Notes: a model not told the origin generated them from the letters alone. Positions 18,061 to 26,726 are shown, numbered from the stretch's first letter. The stretch: DNA of 64,000 nucleotides from Nitrospirota bacterium (GCA_016936655.1 JAFGXL010000008.1:1-64000), one strand, 5' to 3'. Numbers and translations are program-made.

Positions 18061-18609
18061 ATGTTTGATCTAGGAATTCAGGAACTAATCGTAATTTTTA
18101 TTGTGGCTCTTCTTGCGTTCGGCCCTAAAAAGCTGCCCGAGATTGGCCGTACACTGGGTCGCGGCATGAATGAGCTGAAACGGGCTATGCAGGGTGTAAA
18201 AGAACAGATGGATTCAGAGATGCATCAAATTACAGAGTCTGAAGGCCTAAAAGAGCTGAAAGAGATTAAGGAGTCTATGAATCTTGATAATATCCTGACT
18301 CCAGAGCAGCAAAGCAGCATAACAGATTCACTTAAAATCAGTGATGATCCATATAATTCAACACCCGGCGAGAACTCTAGCGATACTGACACATCTTCTG
18401 CATCTGTTGATGAGTATGAAACCGACAATATGGAAAGTGGCTACGGATCGATGGATACAGATACTTATGTTGAGGTTAACGATTCTGTTATTCAGCCGGA
18501 AGAGTCTATCGCTGATGCTGATGCTGACACAAAAAATTACAAGTCTGAAACCTCAGCCTCTGCTGATGATAAAAAGAAGAGCGATAAACAGCCAGAGGAC
18601 GCTGCTTAA
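18061..18609 (+). CDS. tatA: Twin-arginine translocase TatA/TatB-like subunit with long acidic tail
   Basis: Sec-independent export of folded proteins. The amino end shows one transmembrane helix (LIVIFIVALLAFGPKKLPEI, residues about 9-28), the FGPKKLPE hinge and an amphipathic helix. At 182 residues it is longer than a usual TatA; the last 100 or so are acidic and Ser/Thr-rich with few hydrophobics. The proline after the FG-PKK hinge and the length lean towards TatB, but the two cannot be separated here. tatC overlaps its stop. The Tat-targeted fdhA product in this window is a natural client. Confidence 0.85.
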   Translation: MFDLGIQELIVIFIVALLAFGPKKLPEIGRTLGRGMNELKRAMQGVKEQMDSEMHQITESEGLKELKEIKESMNLDNILTPEQQSSITDSLKISDDPYNSTPGENSSDTDTSSASVDEYETDNMESGYGSMDTDTYVEVNDSVIQPEESIADADADTKNYKSETSASADDKKKSDKQPEDAA

Positions 18610-19412
18610 TGCTCGTTGACAAGCTTCCTCTTACTAAGCACCTTCAGGATCTGCGAAAAACTATTCTCGTATCTCTTGTATCGATTCTGACTACCTTTCT
18701 TGTGACATTCACATTTTCAGAAGAAATTTTCAGGTTTCTCATGTTTCCATTAAGGTACTCTCTCGATTTTTCTGTCAGAGACATGTATATGGGCTTTGTC
18801 GCAAATGATAAGCTGGGTACAATGAAGCTGGTTTTTCTGGGGCCTGCAGAGGCTTTCTGGATGAACATAAAAATCGCTTTTGTAGCAAGCATAGTTGTAT
18901 CACTCCCTGTTGTATTTTCCCAAGTATGGAGGTTTATATCACCGGGACTGCACGACAAGGAAAAGAAGTATGTTATGCCTTTTATATTTTTTGCTACCCT
19001 GCTTTTTTTAGTGGGAGCAGCTTTCTGTTTCTTCATAGTTTTGCCGTTCGCTATGGGATTTCTGCTTACATACAAGGTTGGCGATTTTATGATGCCTATG
19101 CTGTCTGTAGGCCAGTATGCAGATTTTTGTCTTAAATTTATACTCGCATTTGGTGTTGTGTTTGAGCTGCCTATAGTAATATTGTTTTTGACAAGAATGA
19201 ATATAATAACAACAAAAACATTGGCAAGAAATAGAAAATACTCGCTTATAATCGCATTTATTCTCGCAGCGCTGCTTACTCCTACACCTGATGCGTTTAA
19301 CCAGACGCTAATGGCTGTACCGATAATACTGCTTTATGAATTTGGCATATTGTTGTCTATCTTTATGGACAGGATGAAAAAAAATGCCGGAGCCGCTAAA
19401 GAGGAGTCTTGA
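18609..19412 (+). CDS. tatC: Sec-independent protein translocase TatC
   Basis: Polytopic receptor for twin-arginine signal peptides. Six hydrophobic helices are visible in 267 residues. The conserved periplasmic and loop motifs are present: LQDLRKTI at the start, VFSQVWRFISPGLHDKEKKY, the Phe-Val-Glu-like stretch AFGVVFELPIVILFLTR and FILAALLTPTPDAFNQTLMAVP. Overlaps tatA at the TAATG junction and the following small gene by 29 bases. Confidence 0.96.
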   Translation: MLVDKLPLTKHLQDLRKTILVSLVSILTTFLVTFTFSEEIFRFLMFPLRYSLDFSVRDMYMGFVANDKLGTMKLVFLGPAEAFWMNIKIAFVASIVVSLPVVFSQVWRFISPGLHDKEKKYVMPFIFFATLLFLVGAAFCFFIVLPFAMGFLLTYKVGDFMMPMLSVGQYADFCLKFILAFGVVFELPIVILFLTRMNIITTKTLARNRKYSLIIAFILAALLTPTPDAFNQTLMAVPIILLYEFGILLSIFMDRMKKNAGAAKEES

Positions 19413-19656
19413 GGCGATAGCCTCTGACATTGCTGAGGGCTACATTACTGTTAATCCCCTTTATCTAAAGAGGATGGATAAGGATTCCATCAGATCTCTT
19501 TTTGAATTTCTCCAGAAGAAGCAGAATGAAATAAGGGCTGAACCATTTCCTTACAACGATGTTATAGGTATACGCAAAAGGAATCTCAAGCTACAGAGGC
19601 TTTTTAATTCAGTAATTGTGATAAAGAATTTTGCGAGAGAAAAAAACCGTCTCTAA
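19384..19656 (+). CDS. Small basic protein overlapping tatC, unknown function
   Basis: 90 residues, charged and predicted helical, with no signal peptide or membrane segment; core segment LKRMDKDSIRSLFEFLQKK. Not recognised. It begins inside the tatC 3' end (29-base overlap) with AGGATG upstream, so it is probably translated by coupling. Its basic end (NFAREKNRL) is notable. Real coding is supported by the overlap, position and balanced composition only. Confidence 0.5.
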   Translation: MPEPLKRSLEAIASDIAEGYITVNPLYLKRMDKDSIRSLFEFLQKKQNEIRAEPFPYNDVIGIRKRNLKLQRLFNSVIVIKNFAREKNRL

Positions 19657-19832
19657 AAAAACTATTTAGTCCTACATATATCTTGGATCATTCAGTAATT
19701 GTGCAAAATATTCCATATCAAGGAAAATATTTCCTGTCGTTGTTTCATAATCTTGAAAAATTCTCAATTAAAATAATTGCGTCAAGTTGGCTTGATATTT
19801 GCATGTCATATAGATGCTTAAAAGGTGAATAT

Positions 19833-20897
19833 ATGACAAAAATCAAGTATGCACTTAAAAAACTATTCCTTGCAATCAATGCAGCTGCTTCAGCTGCAAC
19901 GGGTATGGATTACAAAACGCTTAATAAATATATCATAAAGCTCAATGGGTTGAATGATATAGAGAACGCAGTAAAGTGCATTTCTGAATGTTTTAAAAAT
20001 CTGCTCGACTACGAAGTATTTGGGTTAGCATTAAATACTCAGGATCAGCTCAAGGTATGGGTATATCCGGCATTGCATGCTGATATCATTGCAGCGAGGG
20101 TGAAAGAAGATTTTAAATGTCATGAATTTGACGGAATATGCAGGTTGTCGCTAGATAAAGATGTTGATAATTTTGACGGAGAGCTTAAATTAGATCTTAT
20201 TCCCTATCCAATAGAGGATGACAACTTCAATGCTATGCTTTATATTGCGCCGCGCAAAAGGAAGCTTGCTCATCATGATGAGATAATCCAGATTATTGTT
20301 GCCTCGCTGAAGACTGTTCTTGAAAATATGATAAACATACAGAGACTCCAGAATGCCGCGGCAACGGATCCTCTTACTGACTGTCTTAACAGAAGGGCGC
20401 TTTATAAATATCTTGATCACGACATATCTGTAGCAAAGAGGTATGGCGGCAGTCTTTCACTAATCATGTTTGATATAGATTACTTTAAGCAGATTAATGA
20501 TACTTATGGTCACCAGGCAGGGGATAGGGTGCTCAAAGATATATCAGGTTTAGTAAGATCTGTTATACGAAAGAGCGACTACCTTTCCAGATATGGCGGC
20601 GAGGAGTTTGTTCTGGTTCTTCCTAACACAGGACATCATATAGCTATAACTCTTGCTGAACGTCTCAGAAAAAAAATACATTCAAGGCCAGTTTCTGTAG
20701 GGAGCTATGAGGTTGCATATACGGCCAGCTTTGGTGTTGCAACTCTTAAGGAATCATCAGACATAGAAGGGCTCATACTTGATGCTGACAAAATGCTATA
20801 TAGAGCGAAGAAGGCTGGCAGAAATATAGTCATGCCACATCATATAAAATCAAAAAAGAGGGAATTCCAGCGCAACCTATGCTGTGCAGGTATTTAG
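19833..20897 (+). CDS. Diguanylate cyclase (GGDEF domain)
   Basis: Makes cyclic di-GMP. From ATG 19833 the protein is 354 residues: an unassigned, possibly GAF-like sensory region (about residues 20-170) and a GGDEF domain. The active site is GGEEF at residues 255-259, and an intact inhibitory RxxD site (RKSD, residues 246-249) lies five residues upstream, suggesting product inhibition. The ATG at 19833 was preferred over upstream candidates because AAAGGTGA precedes it by five bases. Converges on prmA, with stop codons overlapping. Confidence 0.9.
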   Translation: MTKIKYALKKLFLAINAAASAATGMDYKTLNKYIIKLNGLNDIENAVKCISECFKNLLDYEVFGLALNTQDQLKVWVYPALHADIIAARVKEDFKCHEFDGICRLSLDKDVDNFDGELKLDLIPYPIEDDNFNAMLYIAPRKRKLAHHDEIIQIIVASLKTVLENMINIQRLQNAAATDPLTDCLNRRALYKYLDHDISVAKRYGGSLSLIMFDIDYFKQINDTYGHQAGDRVLKDISGLVRSVIRKSDYLSRYGGEEFVLVLPNTGHHIAITLAERLRKKIHSRPVSVGSYEVAYTASFGVATLKESSDIEGLILDADKMLYRAKKAGRNIVMPHHIKSKKREFQRNLCCAGI

Positions 20898-21745
20898 ATG
20901 CTGCATCTTCTCATCGTGAGAGTAATCCATTTGCCATCATGAAAAGTTTCTAGCAGTCTCAATCCGGAGTTTGTATATTTTTTAATGACATCCTCTTGCT
21001 GACCATTTATCATTCCTGAAAGAATAAGTGTTCCGCTGAATGAAAGCCTCTCTATTATCTTATCGGCTATATCTATAAGCGTCTCTGAGATGATGTTTGC
21101 AGCGATAAGATCAAATTTTTGGTCAGTGTGTTCAATTGTTCCTGTGATGAGCTCTATATTGTTCAGTCGGTTGTGAGCAATATTTAGTGTCGCAGCCTCT
21201 TCTGCCATGCTGTCATTATCAATTGCTACAACTTTTTTAAAACCGAGTTTTGATGCTGCTATCGATAGAATGCCTGTTCCTGCGCCTAGATCAAGAAAGC
21301 CTGATCTGACTGAGATCTGAGAGAGTTCTTCAATGAGCAGCAGGCATCTTGCGGTTGTTTCGTGATGTCCTGTGCCAAAAGCCATAGCTGGGTCAACAAT
21401 TATCTCTATCCTGCTGCTTTTATCTGATTTGAGCCAGGGCGGTGTTACCACGAGCCTCTTGCCGATATTTATCGGAACAAAACTCTTTTTCCACTCTTCA
21501 TTCCAGTCTGTTTCTGGCAAGCGGTCTACAGAAAATTTTATTGTTGTATCTGGTTGATCTTTTTTCAGATATTCAAGCAATTCACTTATTGATTCAGATA
21601 TTTTATCTATATCAGAGGATTCATCAAAATAGGCGTTTATAAACTCATCCTCAAATACACCCTTCATGTTGTACTGGTTTAGAAGAAATATAATCGGCTC
21701 TCTTGCATTATCTGATAAATTAATTTTTATATGGATGTATGACAT
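20894..21745 (-). CDS. prmA: Ribosomal protein L11 methyltransferase
   Basis: SAM-dependent methylation of L11. Visible are the amino-terminal substrate-recognition domain, the SAM motif LDLGAGTGILSIAASKLG, the upstream VDPAMAFGTGHHETT signature and the catalytic region LIAANIISETLIDIA. About 283 residues from ATG 21745; a start at 21757 would add four residues. No clear Shine-Dalgarno is present for either. Transcribed away from crcB; its 3' end overlaps the diguanylate cyclase gene. Confidence 0.95.
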   Translation of the reverse strand: MSYIHIKINLSDNAREPIIFLLNQYNMKGVFEDEFINAYFDESSDIDKISESISELLEYLKKDQPDTTIKFSVDRLPETDWNEEWKKSFVPINIGKRLVVTPPWLKSDKSSRIEIIVDPAMAFGTGHHETTARCLLLIEELSQISVRSGFLDLGAGTGILSIAASKLGFKKVVAIDNDSMAEEAATLNIAHNRLNNIELITGTIEHTDQKFDLIAANIISETLIDIADKIIERLSFSGTLILSGMINGQQEDVIKKYTNSGLRLLETFHDGKWITLTMRRCSI

Positions 21746-21819
21746 GATAAGAATCATAACATAACACTCTGCTATTGGATATGATTGTTTTATGATATGT
21801 TACAATTACTATTAATACT

Positions 21820-22194
21820 ATGATCAAATATTTATATATAGGAGCTGGGGGGTTTTTAGGTGCGATAGCCAGATATGCGCTCTCTTCATGGATAGGGCAT
21901 GGCTGGGGCAGAAACTTTCCTCTGGGCACTCTTGTTGTGAATGTTACAGGCTGTTTTTTAATAGGGGCTGTTATGACCCTTTTTACTGAAAGGATGCTTA
22001 TGAGCTCTCAGGCAAGATCTTTTATATGTATAGGATTTTTAGGAGCCTATACTACATTTTCTGCTTTTGAATATGAAACATCGGAGCTGTTTAGGGATGG
22101 AGAGCAGTTTATGGCTATACTGAATATATTTATCAGCGTTGTTTTGGGTTTTCTTGCGCTTAAGCTTGGTGATTATGTGGCAAGGGCAATATAG
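21820..22194 (+). CDS. crcB: Fluoride channel CrcB/FluC
   Basis: Dual-topology fluoride exporter. 124 residues with four hydrophobic helices and the family motifs GAGGFLGAIARYALS, PLGTLVVNVTGCFLIG and GFLGAYTTFSAFEYET, the last being the conserved Phe-box/TTFS pore region. Single-gene FluC forms antiparallel homodimers. It has no Shine-Dalgarno and no fluoride riboswitch was recognised in the 75-base gap upstream. A DUF190 gene follows in 9 bases, a recurrent pairing. Confidence 0.94.
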   Translation: MIKYLYIGAGGFLGAIARYALSSWIGHGWGRNFPLGTLVVNVTGCFLIGAVMTLFTERMLMSSQARSFICIGFLGAYTTFSAFEYETSELFRDGEQFMAILNIFISVVLGFLALKLGDYVARAI

Positions 22195-22202
22195 GCGGAT
22201 AT

Positions 22203-22529
22203 ATGAAATACGAAAAAAAGAAAAAACTTACCATATATCTTGATGAGACTGCAAAATATGCAGGAAGGCCTGCTTATGAAGTCATCCTTGATCTTTGCAC
22301 AAGGCATCATGCAGCAGGAGCAAGCGTTTTTAGAGGTGTTGCTGGATACGGAGGAAGCGGTGTCCTGCATAGAGCAAAGTTTATAGATCTTTCTGCCTCA
22401 ATGCCTGTAAAAATCGAGATTATTGATTCTGAAGAGAAGATTGAATCGATGCTTGCTGAAGCTGCCAGAATCGCTTCAAAGGGACTTGTCGAAATATCTG
22501 ATGTGACTGTTCTTAAGGCCACGGAATAG
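22203..22529 (+). CDS. DUF190 (UPF0166) PII-like protein
   Basis: 108 residues with the DUF190 pattern: KKKLTIYLDETAKYAGRPAYEVI, GASVFRGVAGYGG and a carboxy-terminal ferredoxin-like strand with VEISDVTVLKA. Members have a PII-like fold and are usually encoded next to crcB; a regulatory role on fluoride export has been proposed but not shown. Cotranscribed with crcB here. Confidence 0.9.
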   Translation: MKYEKKKKLTIYLDETAKYAGRPAYEVILDLCTRHHAAGASVFRGVAGYGGSGVLHRAKFIDLSASMPVKIEIIDSEEKIESMLAEAARIASKGLVEISDVTVLKATE

Positions 22530-22578
22530 CTTAAAGAAATAGCATGAAACTACGAAAACTTTAATTAAGGTTTATTTA

Positions 22579-23358
22579 ATGAATATTGCTGAAAATATCA
22601 TAAGGCCGATCGGTGCGTGGGGTATGGATGTTGTCCGCAGCATGGGGCACATGTTCATATTTTTACTCCGTACAATATACTACACATTCGCGCCTCCTTT
22701 TAAATTCAGCCTGCTTCTCAAACAGATTCGTTTTATCGGCAGCAAGTCCATGGTAGTAATTCTGCTTACCGGCGCTTTTGCTGGAATGGTTTTAGCTCTC
22801 CAGCTTTTTTACACTTTGAGAAAATTTGGATCAGAGGCTCTTCTTAGTCCTGCCATTGCTCTTAGCCTTATACGTGAACTTGGCCCTGTGCTAGCTGCAT
22901 TGATGATTACAGGCAGGGCAGGATCTGCGATCGCAGCAGAAATAGGAATAAAGCGCATTACTGAACAGATAGATGCGCTTGTATCTATGGCGCTAAATCC
23001 ATTCCGATATCTTATAGTTCCAAATTTTGTTGCAAGCCTTATAGTATTTCCTCTGCTTGCTGCTATATTTGATGTTGTAGGAATATTTGGCGGCTATATT
23101 GTAGCTGTCAAGCTTTTGGGTCTTAGCTCTGGCACATATTTTTCTCAGATAGATGTGTTCGTAACAATGACAGACATAAGGATTGGTCTCTACAAGTCTG
23201 TCTCTTTCGGTATGATTGTATCGTGGGTCTGCTGCTATAAGGGATTCTATTCCGGCTATGGAGCAGAGGGTGTAAGCAAGGTCACAACACAGGCTGTTGT
23301 GCTCTCTTCAGTGCTCATACTTATATGGGACTACTTCTTGGGATCGATCCTGCTGTAA
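22579..23358 (+). CDS. mlaE: ABC transporter permease MlaE
   Basis: Inner-membrane permease for phospholipid transport between membranes. 259 residues with five to six helices; conserved GAFAGMVLALQ, LIRELGPVLAALMITGRAGSA, AEIGIKRITEQIDALVSM and the final VVLSSVLILIWDYF. First gene of an mlaE-mlaF-mlaD-tolC-mlaC operon; starts 50 bases after DUF190. Confidence 0.95.
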   Translation: MNIAENIIRPIGAWGMDVVRSMGHMFIFLLRTIYYTFAPPFKFSLLLKQIRFIGSKSMVVILLTGAFAGMVLALQLFYTLRKFGSEALLSPAIALSLIRELGPVLAALMITGRAGSAIAAEIGIKRITEQIDALVSMALNPFRYLIVPNFVASLIVFPLLAAIFDVVGIFGGYIVAVKLLGLSSGTYFSQIDVFVTMTDIRIGLYKSVSFGMIVSWVCCYKGFYSGYGAEGVSKVTTQAVVLSSVLILIWDYFLGSILL

Positions 23359-23367
23359 GGTTAGATA

Positions 23368-24117
23368 ATGATAAAAATTAAAGAACTGAAAAAATCATTC
23401 GGCAAACAGCAGGTGCTCAAGGGTGTTAATCTTGAGATTGCATCTGGTGAGCTGCTGGCTGTTATAGGCATGAGCGGCGGCGGCAAGAGCGTTCTTCTTA
23501 AACATCTTATAGGTCTGCTCAAGCCGGACAGCGGCGAGATACTGATTAATGGGCGTAATATTGTAAGCATGAACCAGGAAGATCTTGATGAGATACGCAG
23601 CATGGTAGGGGTATTATTTCAGGGAGGCGCGTTGTTTGATTCGATGACTGTTTATGAAAATGTATCTTTCCCTCTTAAGGAAAAGACTAAAATGAACAGA
23701 GAAGATATTGATGTCAGAGCGCTTTCTGCTTTGGAAGATGTCGGACTCAGCGGTATGGGGCATAAATATCCTGCTGAAATAAGCGGCGGTATGAGAAAAA
23801 GGGTAGGTCTAGCTAGAGCGCTTATTTCAGAGCCTTCTGTTGTACTTTTTGATGAACCCACAACAGGTCTTGACCCAATAACACTCAACTCAATTCACAG
23901 ATTGATAAAGTCTACACAGAAGAAGCACGGCTTTACAGGCGTCATAATAAGTCATGAACTTCCTGAAATTTTTGATATAGCGGACAGAGTGGCTGTTATC
24001 CATCAGGGAACCATTGTACAGTCGGGGCCATCTGATGAGATTAGAAACTCTACAGACCCTCTTGTACAGCAGTTTATATCCGGCGGCCAGGCTGGACCTA
24101 TTAAAACAATAAGCTGA
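23368..24117 (+). CDS. mlaF: Phospholipid ABC transporter ATPase MlaF
   Basis: ATP-binding component that powers MlaE/MlaD. Walker A GMSGGGKSVLL (near residue 35), signature loop ISGGMRKRVGLAR, and Walker B VVLFDEPTTGLDP are all intact; 249 residues. Follows mlaE by 9 bases. Confidence 0.95.
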   Translation: MIKIKELKKSFGKQQVLKGVNLEIASGELLAVIGMSGGGKSVLLKHLIGLLKPDSGEILINGRNIVSMNQEDLDEIRSMVGVLFQGGALFDSMTVYENVSFPLKEKTKMNREDIDVRALSALEDVGLSGMGHKYPAEISGGMRKRVGLARALISEPSVVLFDEPTTGLDPITLNSIHRLIKSTQKKHGFTGVIISHELPEIFDIADRVAVIHQGTIVQSGPSDEIRNSTDPLVQQFISGGQAGPIKTIS

Positions 24118-24134
24118 TTATTTTCGGAGGATTT

Positions 24135-24578
24135 ATGAGGAAATTCGATACAGAGCTTTCAGTAGGCATATTTTTGCTTATTGGTATGCTCGCATTAGGC
24201 TATCTTTCTATCAAGCTTGGAAAGATGGAGGTTATAGGCAGCGGAGGTTATTCTGTATATGCCAAGTTTGAAAAGGCTGGTGGCGTTAAGTCTGGAGCTG
24301 TCGTCGAGATTGCCGGTGTGCAGGTAGGAAAGGTGAAGTCTGTTGTTCTTGACAAGGATTATCAGGCGCTTATGGAGTTTACAATTCAAGAAGGAGTAAA
24401 AATTCAGGATGATGCGATAGCTTCTGTCCGCACAAAAGGACTCATCGGTGAAAAATATATTCTTATAACTCCAGGTGGCAGCGACAGGTTTGTGACTAAA
24501 GGCAACAAGATCAGAGAGACAGAGTCTCCTGTAGATATTGAAGAGCTGATTGGCAAGTACGTATTCGGAAAGGTTTAA
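24135..24578 (+). CDS. mlaD: MCE-domain protein MlaD
   Basis: Membrane-anchored lipid-binding hexamer subunit. One amino-terminal helix (SVGIFLLIGMLALGYLSIKL) then a single MCE domain (about residues 40-118) containing KFEKAGGVKSGAVVEIAGVQVG and IGEKYILITPGG. At 147 residues it is short, consistent with an E. coli-type MlaD ring and without the needle seen in larger MCE proteins. Good GGAGG Shine-Dalgarno. Confidence 0.93.
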   Translation: MRKFDTELSVGIFLLIGMLALGYLSIKLGKMEVIGSGGYSVYAKFEKAGGVKSGAVVEIAGVQVGKVKSVVLDKDYQALMEFTIQEGVKIQDDAIASVRTKGLIGEKYILITPGGSDRFVTKGNKIRETESPVDIEELIGKYVFGKV

Positions 24579-24587
24579 GGAGGATAT

Positions 24588-25955
24588 ATGAGAATAGGCA
24601 GAGTTATCATTATAAGCATCGCTCTTATGTCTGTTCTGCTTTCTGCGGTTATAACATCTGCGAATGCAGAGACGGGCAGAAAGTATACTCTTAAGGAATG
24701 CCTTGATATGGCAATAGCTATAAGTCCTGAGATCGGTGAAGAAAAGGCTGGAGTTAATTTCTTCAAGGCAAAAAAGATGCAGGCAGAGGGAACCAAATAC
24801 CCGCAGATAGAGATGCTGGCCATTGCCGGACCATCGCCTAGAGCTAAACGCGAACATATTTCTCCCAATGTCCAGACATCTGTAGGAACGACTATTGATG
24901 GCGTATTTGGCAGGGCAGACTTTACTCTGATACAGCCGCTTTATACTTTTGGAATGATAAGCGCTTATAACGAAGCTGCAGAGGGCGGAGTAAAGGCTTC
25001 TGAGGCTGCTGTAAATACGAAGACTGCTGATATAGCGCTAAGGATTAAAGAGCTGTATAACGGTATGCTCATGGCAAAAGAGATGAAGGGTTTGCTATAT
25101 GAGATCAGGGATGAGATCGACAGATCTATAAAAAAGGCTGAAAAGCAGCTCGCTAACGATTCTCCATGGGCTGACGAAACTAATTTGTATAAGCTTCGCT
25201 CTTATATGGGCGAAGTTATGAGAAATATTAATGAAGCTGAAAAAGGATATAAATTAGCTAAAGATGCATTGATGACCAGCATGGGTCTGTCTCAGGGGTC
25301 TGATTTTGATATTGCTGACCAGTCACTCGTTCCGCTAGATATAAATCCAGAGCCTGTTGTCACATACATGGCCAGATCAAAAGAGCTGAGGCCAGAGTTT
25401 GAACAGCTTAAATATGGACTCGCTGCAAGGGCTGCTCTTATAGAGGCAGAAAAAAGCACATACTATCCGATGGTTTTTTTAGGAGCTAAGGTAGTAGGCG
25501 CTGCTGCCACAAACCGTGAGCGTGTTGATAATCCGTACATATCTGACTTTTTTAACAGTTCTTATGGAGCGCTCTTTCTTGGGCTTAAATGGTCATTTAA
25601 TTTCGGAATTACAGACGGCAAAGTTAAAGAGGCAGAGGCAGAGTACAACAAGCTGATAGAGAAGAAGCGATTTGCTGATGAGGCCATACCTTTTCAGGTT
25701 AGAAAGGCTTATCTGGAGCTTGAAGAGGCTAAAAAGAGCAGCGCTGAGACAAAGTTCGCTTACGAAAATGCCCGCAAATGGTTGGTTACAGCTATGGCAA
25801 ATTTTGATCTTGGACTGACAGATGCCAAGGAGATAGGCGAGGCTGCAGCTCTTTATGTGATGATGAAGGCTAACCACATAAAATCCAATTACAACCAGCG
25901 CATCAGCTATGCGAATTTACAGTATGCTGCAGGCGAATTGTACTCAAAAAAATAG
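24588..25955 (+). CDS. TolC-family outer-membrane protein
   Basis: 455 residues with a signal peptide and TolC-type duplicated coiled-coil repeats: the first opens with YTLKECLDMAIAISPEI and passes FTLIQPLYTFG, the second starts near residue 270 and contains KWSFNFGITDGKVKEAEAEYNK. The protein should form an outer-membrane channel with a periplasmic tunnel. The position between mlaD and mlaC suggests it forms the outer-membrane end of this lipid pathway rather than drug efflux; there is no membrane-fusion-protein or RND gene nearby. Confidence 0.88.
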   Translation: MRIGRVIIISIALMSVLLSAVITSANAETGRKYTLKECLDMAIAISPEIGEEKAGVNFFKAKKMQAEGTKYPQIEMLAIAGPSPRAKREHISPNVQTSVGTTIDGVFGRADFTLIQPLYTFGMISAYNEAAEGGVKASEAAVNTKTADIALRIKELYNGMLMAKEMKGLLYEIRDEIDRSIKKAEKQLANDSPWADETNLYKLRSYMGEVMRNINEAEKGYKLAKDALMTSMGLSQGSDFDIADQSLVPLDINPEPVVTYMARSKELRPEFEQLKYGLAARAALIEAEKSTYYPMVFLGAKVVGAAATNRERVDNPYISDFFNSSYGALFLGLKWSFNFGITDGKVKEAEAEYNKLIEKKRFADEAIPFQVRKAYLELEEAKKSSAETKFAYENARKWLVTAMANFDLGLTDAKEIGEAAALYVMMKANHIKSNYNQRISYANLQYAAGELYSKK

Positions 25956-25969
25956 GGGGAGTAAAAAAT

Positions 25970-26590
25970 ATGTTTAAAAAGATTGCATTTATACTTATAC
26001 TGGTTTTTTCATTGCCCATGTCTATCCAATATGCTGCAGCTGGAGAGGTCATAGACCAGCTTAAAACATCTATTGACAAGGTTATCGACATAGTCAAAAA
26101 CAAGGAGCTCAAGAAGGCAGAAAATACAGCAAAGAGAAGATCCATGATCAGGAAGGCGATAAGCGAGAGCTTTGCCTTTGATGAGATGGCAAAAAGATCG
26201 CTTGCTGCACATTGGAGAGGAAGAACAGATGCTGAGAAAAAGGAGTTTGTTGCCCTTTTTACAGACCTACTTGAAAGATCTTATATAAACAAGATAGAGT
26301 CTTATTCTGATGAGAAGATAATTTATCAGAGTGAAAATTTAGACGGAGAATACGCTATTGTAAAAACAAAAATGCTCACAACCAAAAATGTAGAGATACC
26401 TGTTGACTACAAGATGCTTAAATCCGGTTCAAAGTGGCATGTTTATGATGTGGCTATTGAGGGTGTGGGCTTGGTAAACAACTATAGAACTCAATTCAAC
26501 AAAATTATCAGAAGCAGTTCTTATCAGAATCTTGTCAAACGTATGCAGAGTAAGCAGGATGAGATAGATTTTGACGAAAAATCCAAATAA
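25970..26590 (+). CDS. mlaC: Periplasmic phospholipid carrier MlaC
   Basis: Soluble lipid shuttle of the Ttg2D/MlaC family. Cleavable signal peptide ending in AAAG, then about 180 residues including FAFDEMAKRSLAAHWRGRT and a segment typical of MlaC, VDYKMLKSGSKWHVYDVAIEGVGLV. Last gene of the mla operon, followed by a strong terminator. Confidence 0.93.
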   Translation: MFKKIAFILILVFSLPMSIQYAAAGEVIDQLKTSIDKVIDIVKNKELKKAENTAKRRSMIRKAISESFAFDEMAKRSLAAHWRGRTDAEKKEFVALFTDLLERSYINKIESYSDEKIIYQSENLDGEYAIVKTKMLTTKNVEIPVDYKMLKSGSKWHVYDVAIEGVGLVNNYRTQFNKIIRSSSYQNLVKRMQSKQDEIDFDEKSK

Positions 26591-26599
26591 TTAGTGACA

Positions 26600-26631
26600 A
26601 GCCCCCCTTGCATATACATGGGGGGCTTTTA
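26600..26631 (+). terminator. Intrinsic terminator of the mla operon
   Basis: AGCCCCCC (26600-26607) and GGGGGGCT (26620-26627) pair around a 12-base loop, followed by TTTT. Confidence 0.9.
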
Positions 26632-26688
26632 TTTTAATACTTGGCAGAAATAGCAGTTTGTTATAAAAGTGTGCTAAATACTGCAATA

Positions 26689-26718
26689 TTGAAAATAACT
26701 CATTCTCTGCCTTAGGAT
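26689..26718 (+). promoter_or_regulatory. Candidate promoter for the NifS-like gene
   Basis: TTGAAA (26689-26694), 18 bases, TAGGAT (26713-26718). The ATG at 26727 lacks a Shine-Dalgarno, so a leaderless transcript would fit. The -10 box is a weak match. Confidence 0.4.
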
Positions 26719-26726
26719 AGTATTAT

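Noticed and set aside
18341-18619. A second reading frame in the tatA tail
   Set aside because: It is a shadow frame of the low-complexity tail, with methionine and leucine-rich composition typical of chance frames.
21757-21820. Fluoride riboswitch before crcB
   Set aside because: Only about 75 AT-rich bases are available and no pseudoknot-like arrangement typical of the crcB motif was seen.
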